Origin: Noviherbaspirillum suwonense
Lineage (GTDB): Bacteria > Pseudomonadota > Gammaproteobacteria > Burkholderiales > Burkholderiaceae_D
Assembly: GCF_900182955.1 (NCBI RefSeq)
Contig: NZ_FXUL01000035.1
Location: 1 to 37,388 of the forward strand
Reading direction: 5' to 3'
Length of the DNA stretch: 37,388 nucleotides
In this document: positions 24,701-32,820 of the stretch, one piece after another
Numbering within the stretch: position 1 is the stretch's first letter
Layout of the letters: each line of letters starts with the position of its first letter
Translations under genes and position numbers: made by a program
Notes under the pieces: model-generated
The model's database searches: none
The model's input: only the letters and a program-made list of their open reading frames with translations
Told to the model about the DNA's origin: nothing

Positions 24701-27220
24701 TTGGTTGACTTCAAAAAGCGGCTGGCTGGCAAGAGGGCAGAGCGTCCGACCGATCCGCTCAAGCTGTATGACACGCTGGACCGTGCGCATGACAAAGGGC
24801 CATTGCGTCCCGCCCAAGCTGCAGTGCTGAAGGATTGGTTCGCGAACCATCATGAACAAAAAGACGTGATCGTCAAGCTGCACACGGGACAGGGAAAGAC
24901 TCTGATCGGCCTGCTGCTGCTTCAGTCCCAGCTCAACAGCGGCAAAGGTCCGGCCCTGTACCTGTGCCCGGACAACTTCCTGATCGAGCAGACGATCGAG
25001 CAGGCCAAGCAATTCGGCATCGCCACCTGCCAGGCCGATCCCGAACTCCCCGATGACTTTTTGAACGGCGAGAAGATTCTGGTTACGTCGGTTCAGAAAC
25101 TGTTCAACGGGCTCACCAAGTTCGGGCTGTATCACAAGTCGGTTGCTGTAGGCGCGCTGCTCATGGACGACGCACATGCCTGCGCCGACACGATTCGTGA
25201 GGCCTGCCGGATTCGCATCCCGAAGGAGGAACCTGCCTACGACGCCATCAAGACGCTCTTCACCAGCGACCTGGAACAACAGGGTGTCGGTACCTTTGCG
25301 GATGTCAGCAACGGCAAGCGTGACGCGCTGCTCCAAGTGCCCTACTGGGCTTGGATCGAGCGCGCGTCCGATGTTGCCAACATCCTCGCCACGCACACAG
25401 AGCGCAAGTCGATTAAGTTCGCCTGGCCGCTGCTCAAAGACATCTTGGAATCCTGTCAGTGCGTCGTGTCCGGTGTGGCCATTGAGATCGAGCCGCGCAT
25501 TCCGCCGCTAACGGCCTTCGGCAGCTATGCTAGCGCAGCGCACCGCATCTTTATGTCGGCCACGGTGACCGATGACGCCTTCCTCATCAAAGGGCTCCAG
25601 CTCAAGCCGGAAACCATCCTTCATCCCTTGACTTACGCCAAGGAAAGCTGGTCGGGCGAGAAGATGGTGCTGCTACCCTCGCTGATTCATGAAGAGCTGG
25701 ATCGCGAGCGGATCGTGAGCGGCTACGCTGCGCCCAAGCCCAAACGCCAGCACGGCGTAGTCGCGTTGGCGACGGCGTTCGCCAAGGTGAAAGACTGGCA
25801 GTCGTATGGCGCCATAATTGCGGACAAAGACTCCGTAAGTGAGGTCATCGAGGGCCTGCGCGAAGGCGAATACGAAAAGACCATCGTCCTCGTTAATCGC
25901 TACGACGGGATCGATCTGCCCGACGACACCTGCCGCGTCCTGATTTTCGACGGCAAGCCGTATTCAGAAAGCCTAGTCGATCTATATGAAGAGGCTTGCC
26001 GGCCTGACAGCGTGGCCACGCTGATGCGTACGGTGCGCACTGTCGAACAGGGCATGGGCCGCAGTGTACGTGGCGAGAAGGACTATTCGGTGGTCGTCAT
26101 CATCGGCGCCGATCTGACACGACTCGTTCGCGACAAGGCATCGCGGACTTTTCTTTCGCCGCAGATGTCCAGGCAAATCGAGATAGGCCTGGAAATCGCC
26201 GAGATGGCGAAGCAGGACATCGATAGCGGCGACACGCCGACAGCTGCCTTCCATGCATTGGTTCGCCAATGCCTCCAGCGCGATGAAGACTGGAAAGCCT
26301 TTTACGTCGAGCAAATGGAGAAGGTCAAGCCGTCCGGCGCCAACGAGAAGGTTTTGCGCATGTACGCGACCGAGCTGTCGGCCGAACGGAGCTATCTCGA
26401 TGGCGACTACGCCAGCGCGGCCGACATGTTGCAGAAGATACTCGACCAGAAGCTGGTCGACAAGCAGGACCAAGGCTGGTATCTGCAGGAAATCGCGCGC
26501 TACCAGTACCGAGGCAACCGGACCGAATCGCGGCGTCTGCAGCTCGCAGCCCACAAGGCCAACCGCCTGCTTTTAAAGCCGCCTGAGGGAGTCACCGTCG
26601 CGAAGCTGACGGTAGTGAGCCAAGGCCGAATCGAACGCATCGCTGCCTGGGTCGGCAAGTTCGACAACTATGAGCAGCTAGACATTGCCCTATCCGAAAT
26701 CCTTGGGCGATTGGCTTTCGGTGTCAAGGCGGACAAGTTCGAGCAGGCCCTGGACGAGATCAGCAGGGCCATCGGCTTTGCAGGCGAACGGCCGGACAAG
26801 GAATGGAAGGAAGGACCCGACAACCTCTGGGCTCTAGATGACTCTCAATACATCCTGTGGGAATGCAAGGACGAGGTCGAGATCAGCCGCGCGGAGATCA
26901 ACAAGCGCGAGGCGGAACAGATGAATCGATCCAGCGCCTGGTTCACCAAGCACTACCCCGGCATGCAGGTGAAGCACATCATCATCCACCCTACCAACAC
27001 CGTCGCTAGCGCGGCATCGTTCACCCACGATGTCGAGGCGATGCGCGAGCGGGAACTGAAGCAGTTCGTTAAGCGGCTGCGCGACTTTTTCAAGAGCTTT
27101 GAGTGGCTGAATTTCCGCGACCTGTCAGTCCCGTACATCCAGAAGCTGGTCAACCAGCATGGTCTCGATGTGCAAACTTTGTTGTCGCAGTCTACAAAGA
27201 AGTTGAGAAATCTTAAATAG
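24701..27220 (+). CDS. SF2 helicase with C-terminal PD-(D/E)xK-like nuclease motif
   Basis: 839 residues from TTG 24701, with GGGAGATAGAG just upstream. Helicase motifs are motif I HTGQGKT (61-67), motif II DDAH (156-159), motif III FMSAT, and motif [10 protein letters not shown] (450-457). A helical middle follows. Near the end, GPDNLW (705-710) followed by Y-I-L-W-E-C-K (E721, K723) has the spacing of a PD-(D/E)xK nuclease core, with a helical [11 protein letters not shown] after it. So it probably unwinds or translocates on nucleic acid and cuts it. It is the last gene of the operon and ends with TAG. Confidence 0.85.
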   Translation: MVDFKKRLAGKRAERPTDPLKLYDTLDRAHDKGPLRPAQAAVLKDWFANHHEQKDVIVKLHTGQGKTLIGLLLLQSQLNSGKGPALYLCPDNFLIEQTIEQAKQFGIATCQADPELPDDFLNGEKILVTSVQKLFNGLTKFGLYHKSVAVGALLMDDAHACADTIREACRIRIPKEEPAYDAIKTLFTSDLEQQGVGTFADVSNGKRDALLQVPYWAWIERASDVANILATHTERKSIKFAWPLLKDILESCQCVVSGVAIEIEPRIPPLTAFGSYASAAHRIFMSATVTDDAFLIKGLQLKPETILHPLTYAKESWSGEKMVLLPSLIHEELDRERIVSGYAAPKPKRQHGVVALATAFAKVKDWQSYGAIIADKDSVSEVIEGLREGEYEKTIVLVNRYDGIDLPDDTCRVLIFDGKPYSESLVDLYEEACRPDSVATLMRTVRTVEQGMGRSVRGEKDYSVVVIIGADLTRLVRDKASRTFLSPQMSRQIEIGLEIAEMAKQDIDSGDTPTAAFHALVRQCLQRDEDWKAFYVEQMEKVKPSGANEKVLRMYATELSAERSYLDGDYASAADMLQKILDQKLVDKQDQGWYLQEIARYQYRGNRTESRRLQLAAHKANRLLLKPPEGVTVAKLTVVSQGRIERIAAWVGKFDNYEQLDIALSEILGRLAFGVKADKFEQALDEISRAIGFAGERPDKEWKEGPDNLWALDDSQYILWECKDEVEISRAEINKREAEQMNRSSAWFTKHYPGMQVKHIIIHPTNTVASAASFTHDVEAMRERELKQFVKRLRDFFKSFEWLNFRDLSVPYIQKLVNQHGLDVQTLLSQSTKKLRNLK

Positions 27221-27429
27221 TCGCCTTCTGCGCGAATGCACCCGCGGGGAAATGTGACTTCCAACTGGCCGGAGTATGGCCGAAACACATTGGCGCGATC
27301 GGCTCAATTCGCTGCATAGCGAAAATTGTCATCTGCCGTATGGATGACCGCTTTGGGTTGGATTTCCCCTGTTTGACTGTGGTAACAGCCGGCAAAAACC
27401 AGAGAACTACACACACAAAGCTATCGTCG
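27221..27429. other. Intergenic, no gene seen
   Basis: A minus-strand stretch has some coding look (about 27220-27310, APMCFGHTPASWKSHFPAG) but no start, no frame continuity and no family I recognise. It may be transposon debris. Confidence 0.4.
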
Positions 27430-27597
27430 TCAGTTGACCTCTGTGGCAGCCAGCTTCGCGTCAAGGTATCTGGCCACCGCCTCGGGTGTATTCCATCAGT
27501 GATTTCTAGCACATAGTGCCGCGAGCTCAGCCCCAGTCGAAAACCCGTCGAGAGAAGAGGGCGGCTCGGCGACAGGACGATCGAGACGTAAATTCAT
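27430..27597 (-). pseudogene. 54-residue small gene with in-frame TGA
   Basis: ATG 27595-27597 opens MNLRLDRPVAEPPSSLDGFS ... CARNH, then TGA at 27496-27498. The same frame goes on as WNTPEAVARYLDAKLAATEV and ends at 27430. The second half looks like a real helical protein end. No ribosome site is seen. Probably a nonsense-mutated small gene; unknown function. Confidence 0.4.
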
Positions 27598-27688
27598 AAT
27601 GCCAGTTTACCCGAGCATGACTAGTATTGTAATAAGAAGAGTTATCGAAATAGCTGTCGCGCCGGCATCAAAAAATCCGGGCTTGCAC

Positions 27689-27823
27689 TCATTGCAAAAA
27701 GTCCGGGTTTGTGGCCATGCGCTCATGCGCCTTGATCATCTGGTTGATCAGATTGGCGAGGGCAGTGTTGACCTCATCTCGGCGATCCTTGTCCAGCCGC
27801 TTCGCATTTATTCTAGGTTCCAT
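27689..27823 (-). CDS. 44-aa small protein
   Basis: ATG 27823 has a strong ribosome site (GAGGTGGAGAC). The product is charged and helical: MEPRINAKRLDKDRRDEVNT, then ALANLINQMIKAHERM and NPDFLQ. It begins ten bases after the stop of another small gene and lies on the same strand, so the two are coupled. The amphipathic pattern suggests a small DNA- or protein-binding factor; no family recognised. Confidence 0.6.
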   Translation of the reverse strand: MEPRINAKRLDKDRRDEVNTALANLINQMIKAHERMATNPDFLQ

Positions 27824-27832
27824 GTCTCCACC

Positions 27833-27937
27833 TCAAAGCGTCATGTCTTCCAGTGCGGCCGCATGCCAGTGCACTTCCATAGCCAGCACGCGCTCCGGCG
27901 TGAATAGCGTCACGACTGCAAGCATAGTTTCGTACAA
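27833..27937 (-). CDS. 30-34-aa small protein upstream of the 44-aa protein
   Basis: From TTG 27937 or ATG 27925 to TGA 27833-27835, giving (LYET)MLAVVTLFTPERVLAMEV and then HWHAAALEDMTL. Protein-like composition and tight linkage to the next small gene support it; no good ribosome site is visible. Unknown function. Confidence 0.45.
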   Translation of the reverse strand: MYETMLAVVTLFTPERVLAMEVHWHAAALEDMTL

Positions 27938-28118
27938 TTCTATTTAAGGGGGTACGCAACCGGTCGTTTTTGCACATATCATTTTATTTTTAAAAAATAG
28001 TGACCGCAGGAATTAATTGTCTCGGAATTTGTTCTGTTTCTCTCTGCAACGATCATGCTTGCTTTCTGTCTATAATCGTCTCTGTCCCAAGTCGCGGCTG
28101 TTACTGAGTAACTCGAAT

Positions 28119-30119
28119 ATGATCAATTACGAAAATGTTATTAGTAGCAGCCATGACGAGGTCAACGAAATATCGGACTGGAAGGCACTGCATCGCCTTA
28201 GCACAGCACTACTGAAAGCTGACACGGTCCATCAAAAACTGGAACGCATTCTGCGCACGGTCGTGGAGTTCCACCAGACGCAATATGGCGTCATATTGTT
28301 TTTCGATCAAGGTAGAGATGCCTTAACTGTGAAAGCAAGTGTGGGACTGGTTGAGTCGGCGGTAGAAGGTTTAACAAAGGTTAAGCCAGGGCAGGGCTGT
28401 TGCGGCCTTGCTTTTGCAGAACGGCACCGTGTCATTATCGAAGACTTCGAGTCTAACGATGCGGTAGCTCAATTCCGTCCTTGGGCGGCCCAACATTCTT
28501 TTCGAGCAGTTTACTCAACGCCGTTCTATGACGCTGATGGTGATGCGCTAGGCGTCCTTTCTGTGTATTTTGATAAGCCGCACAAGCCGACTTTACGAGA
28601 AAAAGAACTCGCTGATATCTGCGCGACTACGATCGCACTGATTCTTGACCGTGATCGCAGCGAAACGGAATTACGTCGTGAACGTGACAGACGGGATCAG
28701 ATACTAGGTGGCATGGCAGAGGGGTTATGCATCGTTGACCACAATTTCAATGTTCTTGAAATGAACGATACTGGGGTGCGGATCAGCAAGCGGCCGTTCT
28801 ACGAACTTTCCGGGCAAAGCTATTGGGCGTTGTGGCCAGAGCCTGCCAACTCCGAGGTAGGCCAGCTGTACCGAAAAGCAATGGTAGAGCGTGTTCCTGT
28901 GCACTTGGAAAATCGCTGGGAAGATCCGACTGGCGAAATCGGGTGGTATGAACTCAGCGTATATCCCATTGACGAAGGACTTGCCCTGTTTTTTCGGGAT
29001 ATCACCGAGCGTAAGAAAGCAGAAGAAGCCGTTCGGGATAGCGAAACACGCTACCGACTGTTAAGTGAATCTCTTTCTCAACTCGTGTGGCGAACCGATT
29101 CACAAGGTGTAATTGTTCAAGGTGGAGAATCTTGGCGCAATTACACCGGATACAAAGGCGATCTGCAGCAAGGCTGGCACGAAGCGGTGCACCCGGAAGA
29201 TCGGGAAAAAGCGCGCGAGTGGTGGCAGGCTACGCTTGTGTCAAGCGAGATATCCAAATTTACTTTTAGGGTTCTTCGCCAAGACGGAAAGTATCGTTAC
29301 CTTGAAACCAGGGCCGTGCCTTGGAAGGACAGCAACGGAAACATCAAGGAGTGGATTGGTAGTTGTGAAGATGTTACAACTTCAGCGTTACATGAAGGAG
29401 AATTAAAGCTTGCAAACCAGCGTAAAGACCATTTTCTTGCGGTACTGAGCCATGAACTGCGAAATCCTCTTTCGGCAACAAGAATGGCTGCCCAGTTGTT
29501 GGGAACATCCCCGGCTGATGCCGCTCGTGTCACTCAACTGTCGGAGGTCATTCAACGTCAGGTAGGCCATATGTCCCGCTTGGTAGAAGATTTGGTTGAC
29601 GTCTCCCGTGTGTCCCAAGGTTTAGTTCTGCTCGATAAGCACGCGATCGACCTGCGCACTATTGTTAAAAACGCAGTAGAGCAGGTCACACCTATGATAG
29701 CAGCCAAGAATCATCTACTTAAGATGGAAATTCCAGTACACGAATGTAAGGTATATGGGGACCGAACTCGGTTAGTTCAAGTGGTGTGTAACCTTTTAAG
29801 TAATGCGGCACGATACACGCCGGACCAGGGAAACATCCGCGTTACCTTGGCGATAGAGGAAAATCATTATTTACTGACAGTTGTGGACAATGGCATCGGC
29901 ATCGATCCAGCAGCAATAACTGAAATATTTGACTTTTACGTTCAGGCTGAGCGCTCTACAGACCGGAAGAATGGTGGACTGGGGTTGGGACTGGCTTTAG
30001 TTAAGAGCCTAGTTGAATTGCATGGCGGAAACGTAACGGCAATGAGCCATGGCAAAGATTTAGGGAGTACATTTACCATCACCTTGCCTCAACTTGTAAC
30101 CACAAAATTACTTACATGA
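28119..30119 (+). CDS. Soluble GAF-PAS-PAS sensor histidine kinase
   Basis: 666 residues from ATG 28119; the frame is open to 28017, but the extra N-terminus is not family-like. Domains in order: GAF (about 15-180, ending GVLSVYFDKPHKPT), PAS 1 (about 195-310, MAEGLCIVDHNFNVLEMN), PAS 2 (about 312-425, VWRTDSQGVIVQGGES), HisKA with phospho-acceptor His445 (LSHELRNPL), and HATPase with N-box NLLSN (558-562), DNGIGID and GLGLGLALV. No membrane segment, so it senses a cytoplasmic signal. No receiver domain and no adjacent intact cognate regulator. The only nearby regulator, convergent at 30.9-31.6 kb, lacks its phospho-acceptor. Base composition is more AT-rich than the operon before it. Confidence 0.88.
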   Translation: MINYENVISSSHDEVNEISDWKALHRLSTALLKADTVHQKLERILRTVVEFHQTQYGVILFFDQGRDALTVKASVGLVESAVEGLTKVKPGQGCCGLAFAERHRVIIEDFESNDAVAQFRPWAAQHSFRAVYSTPFYDADGDALGVLSVYFDKPHKPTLREKELADICATTIALILDRDRSETELRRERDRRDQILGGMAEGLCIVDHNFNVLEMNDTGVRISKRPFYELSGQSYWALWPEPANSEVGQLYRKAMVERVPVHLENRWEDPTGEIGWYELSVYPIDEGLALFFRDITERKKAEEAVRDSETRYRLLSESLSQLVWRTDSQGVIVQGGESWRNYTGYKGDLQQGWHEAVHPEDREKAREWWQATLVSSEISKFTFRVLRQDGKYRYLETRAVPWKDSNGNIKEWIGSCEDVTTSALHEGELKLANQRKDHFLAVLSHELRNPLSATRMAAQLLGTSPADAARVTQLSEVIQRQVGHMSRLVEDLVDVSRVSQGLVLLDKHAIDLRTIVKNAVEQVTPMIAAKNHLLKMEIPVHECKVYGDRTRLVQVVCNLLSNAARYTPDQGNIRVTLAIEENHYLLTVVDNGIGIDPAAITEIFDFYVQAERSTDRKNGGLGLGLALVKSLVELHGGNVTAMSHGKDLGSTFTITLPQLVTTKLLT

Positions 30120-30294
30120 ATGAAATTTTTTGGCTTTCATAAACCAAATCTGAGCTAATATTCGTTTATGCAGGGTTCAGAGTGAGACAAGTTTTCAAAA
30201 GAATAATCTGCATCCACCGGGGCTGGCGGTTGGCAAAAATCCAGCACCAATTTCGAGCTGTTCTCCTTTGGATGAGCTGCTTTTCATAACAGAG

Positions 30295-30495
30295 CTATCG
30301 CCGGCCGCTGCCTCCCTGGTGGCCGCCGTTCTTGAGCTTGGCTTCATGAATGGCACTAACAGTTCCCCACATTTTTATCCAACGTCTCGCTTTGTCTTGC
30401 TCAGCTAGGGACATTGCCTGGCTTAGTCTTATGACTGCCAGGCTCATCCGGCGCGTTGCGTATATCTTGCGCTGATAAATGTCCCGTTGTGCCAT
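30295..30495 (-). CDS. 66-aa small protein, paralogue 1
   Basis: ATG 30495 with AGGGA upstream. It shares a core with the neighbour at 30638-30844: R-x-(I/V)-Y, then R-(M/I)-SLA-(V/I)-IRL, then E-x-DKA-R/G-x-W and a second W. This suggests a small helical family of unknown function. Position between the kinase and the regulator on the minus strand is notable. Confidence 0.55.
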   Translation of the reverse strand: MAQRDIYQRKIYATRRMSLAVIRLSQAMSLAEQDKARRWIKMWGTVSAIHEAKLKNGGHQGGSGRR

Positions 30496-30637
30496 TTTTC
30501 CCTGAGTCGATTTTGCTTCCTGTTCAGTTAAAATTTAGCACACAATGTTTCGCTGCTTGTAAACAATGTTAAATTAATTATGAATTAGCAACTATTTTGT
30601 TGTTATAAATTCATTACGACAGCACTTTGTACTTTGT

Positions 30638-30844
30638 TTATTTGTTATTGCGCTTCGACTTCATGTAACGGGTCCCACCAAGTGAAACCCATGCCCAGAG
30701 CCATTGACCAGCTTTGTCTCGTTCGATTTCAGTAGTGGCCTTGTTCAACCGGATTATCGCCAGGCTTATGCGGATCACGCCATAAACTTTCCTTTGTGCA
30801 AAATCTCTTGGAGGCTTCACAAAACAGCCGATTTCATGGCGCAA
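30638..30844 (-). CDS. 68-aa small protein, paralogue 2
   Basis: Homologous to the 66-aa protein at 30295-30495 over about 45 residues (AQRKVYGVIRISLAIIRLNK ... ERDKAGQWLWAW). The start is uncertain: TTG 30844 is the longest, and a GTG near 30820 would give MKPPRDFAQRK. No clear ribosome site. It lies 27 bases after the response-regulator stop on the same strand, so it may be co-transcribed with it. Confidence 0.5.
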   Translation of the reverse strand: MRHEIGCFVKPPRDFAQRKVYGVIRISLAIIRLNKATTEIERDKAGQWLWAWVSLGGTRYMKSKRNNK

Positions 30845-30871
30845 TTAAATGTATCTGTAAAGGCTGATAGG

Positions 30872-31588
30872 TCAGTCTTCGCTAGACTGCCTATCACCCT
30901 TGTTTGAGTTGATCTGGTCTAGCCGATAACCAAACCCGTACACGGGAGAAAGGCGAAAACCGTGTTCTGGAATCAAGCTCAACTTATTGCGTACCCGTGA
31001 TACGTGTGTATCCATGGTGCGCGATATTTCGGGTGGATTTCCCGCCCAAACCGTCTCGACAATAAGGGTTCGAGAGAGGGGCCGGCCAACGTTACGGAAA
31101 AACAGCAGGGCCAGATCGAACTCTTTTTTTGTCACATCCACTAACTTGCCCATGATGCTAATTCGCCCCCGGCGTGGCTCAAACACATACGGACCGAAGT
31201 GAAGTTGTTCATCAGACACTTGGTATGGATAGGCCTGCCGCAACAGCACCAAGATTCTGGTGACGAGTTCCCGGCGGCGTATCGGCCTGAACAGATAGTC
31301 GTTGGCACCAGCGTTCAGACTTGCAACAATTTCTTCCTCATTAGTTGATCTGGCAATGCAAAGAATGGGCACCGTAGCAGGCACCTGCGCGCGTATTGCC
31401 TGGACTGGATTGATTTCTTCTTCTGCGTGCTGCAGGTTCACGACTAGCACATCATAGGGTTCGCGCTGAAACCGTCGTAACAACTCTGCACTTTCCTGGA
31501 AAGGAGTGCATTCATGGCCCGCGTTGGCAAGAATCTCGCACATTGATTTAGCTTGTGTAAGGTCGAAATCGACTATGGCAATCTTCAT
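30872..31588 (-). CDS. OmpR/PhoB-type regulator with degenerate receiver
   Basis: 238 residues. Receiver domain 1-115 and winged-helix DNA-binding domain about 130-225 (VDVTKKEFDLALLFFRNVGR ... TMDTHVSRVRNKL ... GFGYRL). The acidic pocket Asp7/Asp9 is kept, but the phospho-acceptor position is Asn51 (DVLVVNLQH). The conserved Lys is Arg101 (FRPIRR) and the Thr/Ser is Ile78. The canonical phosphorylation switch therefore cannot work; it should act without phosphorylation, as atypical response regulators do. It is transcribed toward the kinase gene, with the two small paralogues between them. Confidence 0.85.
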   Translation of the reverse strand: MKIAIVDFDLTQAKSMCEILANAGHECTPFQESAELLRRFQREPYDVLVVNLQHAEEEINPVQAIRAQVPATVPILCIARSTNEEEIVASLNAGANDYLFRPIRRRELVTRILVLLRQAYPYQVSDEQLHFGPYVFEPRRGRISIMGKLVDVTKKEFDLALLFFRNVGRPLSRTLIVETVWAGNPPEISRTMDTHVSRVRNKLSLIPEHGFRLSPVYGFGYRLDQINSNKGDRQSSED

Positions 31589-31732
31589 GGCAGGGCGTGA
31601 ACAAGAGCGTCATTGTTAAAGATGAACGATTGTTAACGTTTCTATCGAGAAAGTAAATTGTAATTTTAGAAAAGTTTATTTTTTGCAACAACACTCATAT
31701 TTCCCTCAATTTTTGCAGCCATTTCATCCCTA

Positions 31733-32035
31733 ACGCGTGCACGCGTCGAGCACGTGTTCGCAAGCTTGGGACAGATGGGCGGCAAGACGCTGCGCTCCAT
31801 TGGCCTGGCACGCACAAGGCTGCACCTGAACTGGAAGGTCGCTTCTTACAACCTGCAGCGCTTCGTCTATCTGAAGGAGGCGGGGGTCGAAGCATGCCGA
31901 TGCCCGAGGTCCGTCCGGATTGTTGAAAACGAGCAGCACAACCTGAAAAAGAGGTTGGGAAAGAACGATGCCCGCGCGTTGCTGGCTCACATCCTTTATC
32001 GGCACAAGGAACATGGAGGCCTTTACCGAGGATGA
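31733..32035 (+). pseudogene. IS5-family transposase C-terminal remnant
   Basis: The frame RARVEHVFASLGQMGGKTLR and then SIGLARTRLHLNWKVASYNL and QRFVYLKEAGVE is the conserved C-terminal end of IS5-type DDE transposases (with the E of the triad in RVEHVF). All upstream sequence, including both Asp motifs, is missing. The homologous part ends near 31897; the rest of the frame is 3' non-coding IS sequence. Confidence 0.75.
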
Positions 32036-32219
32036 TGGCCGGATTGCGATCTGGCCGCAGGGAGATGGTTTTCAACGGCTCCTGTGCGCGGAGGATGTCG
32101 CCATTCAGTATGTTGTGGCGCCGGCGCTTGTCATGCGCCGCGGCACTGTAACGGCGGAATTCCTTGCTCAAGACGTGGTGCTTCCCTGCTTCAGCGACGG
32201 CAGCGCCTGGAACGGCTGA
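32013..32219 (+). CDS. 68-aa hypothetical protein
   Basis: ATG 32013 with AAGGA close upstream. Product MEAFTEDDGRIAIWPQGDGF ... SDGSAWNG is protein-like but unrecognised. It starts in the tail of the IS5 remnant and is followed three bases later by the next frame, so it may be part of a disrupted longer gene. Confidence 0.35.
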   Translation: MEAFTEDDGRIAIWPQGDGFQRLLCAEDVAIQYVVAPALVMRRGTVTAEFLAQDVVLPCFSDGSAWNG

Positions 32220-32222
32220 GGC

Positions 32223-32609
32223 ATGCCTCGCCTCGACAAGGAGACGGACCTGAGAATCGTCTCGCTCATGCCGGATCTGTCCTATAACGAGGCGACTGGC
32301 ATCATTACGCTGCAGTTCGTGGGAGAGGAACCGGAAGACTATCGGACCCAAACAATCACCTGCGAAGGCGAGGCGGTCGAAGTCTATGAAATCGGCGGCG
32401 GCTGGACATGGTGTAGGGTCAAATTGCCGGAAACGGAAGACGATGATCCGTTAGGGCAGAAAGCCAATGAAAAGAGCTTCCTGTTTTTGTCATCTGACTT
32501 TCCTGACCATCCCGCTGCTATGGAGTGTCAGTCGGGCAGGCGATTGACCAGGTCACGTCCGCAGTTCACGGCACGTCTGTGGGTGCCAAACCCGGCCGGC
32601 TTCTCGTGA
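32223..32609 (+). CDS. 128-aa hypothetical protein, probably frameshifted at its end
   Basis: Starts four bases after the previous stop. Residues to about 98 look coding (DLSYNEATGIITLQFVGEEP ... IGGGWTWCRVKLPE). After about 32515 another frame takes over with better coding character (VGQAIDQVTSAVHGTSVGAK PGRLLVKWQRQG). The end of this product is therefore doubtful. No family recognised. Confidence 0.4.
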   Translation: MPRLDKETDLRIVSLMPDLSYNEATGIITLQFVGEEPEDYRTQTITCEGEAVEVYEIGGGWTWCRVKLPETEDDDPLGQKANEKSFLFLSSDFPDHPAAMECQSGRRLTRSRPQFTARLWVPNPAGFS

Positions 32610-32610
32610 A

Positions 32611-32820
32611 ATGGCAGCGGCAGGGGAGACCGCGATAGGGCAACTCGTCATTTACGATGGCTCGACCAATGCGCGCGACAACCCGAATGAACTGACGACA
32701 GCCCTCAATGCGCTGTATGGCGTTCAACCTGCGCCAGTTGGTGTTGCCGGCTTTTTGAAGGAACGCGGCTTTGTCGATGCCGCTGGGGCTTGCCGCACCC
32801 GGGGATTAACCTTCCTACTG
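32611..32820 (+). pseudogene. Fragment continuing the unrecognised reading frame
   Basis: A third frame carries on in register with the block before it (ETAIGQLVIYDGSTNARDNP, then GVQPAPVGVAGFLKERGFVD) and ends at a terminator-like hairpin. With the two preceding frames it probably represents one gene with two frameshifts, about 32.2-32.8 kb. Confidence 0.3.

Noticed and set aside
24557-25396. 279-codon open frame antisense to the helicase N-terminus
   Set aside because: Mirror of a strongly supported helicase gene; no motif or ribosome site.
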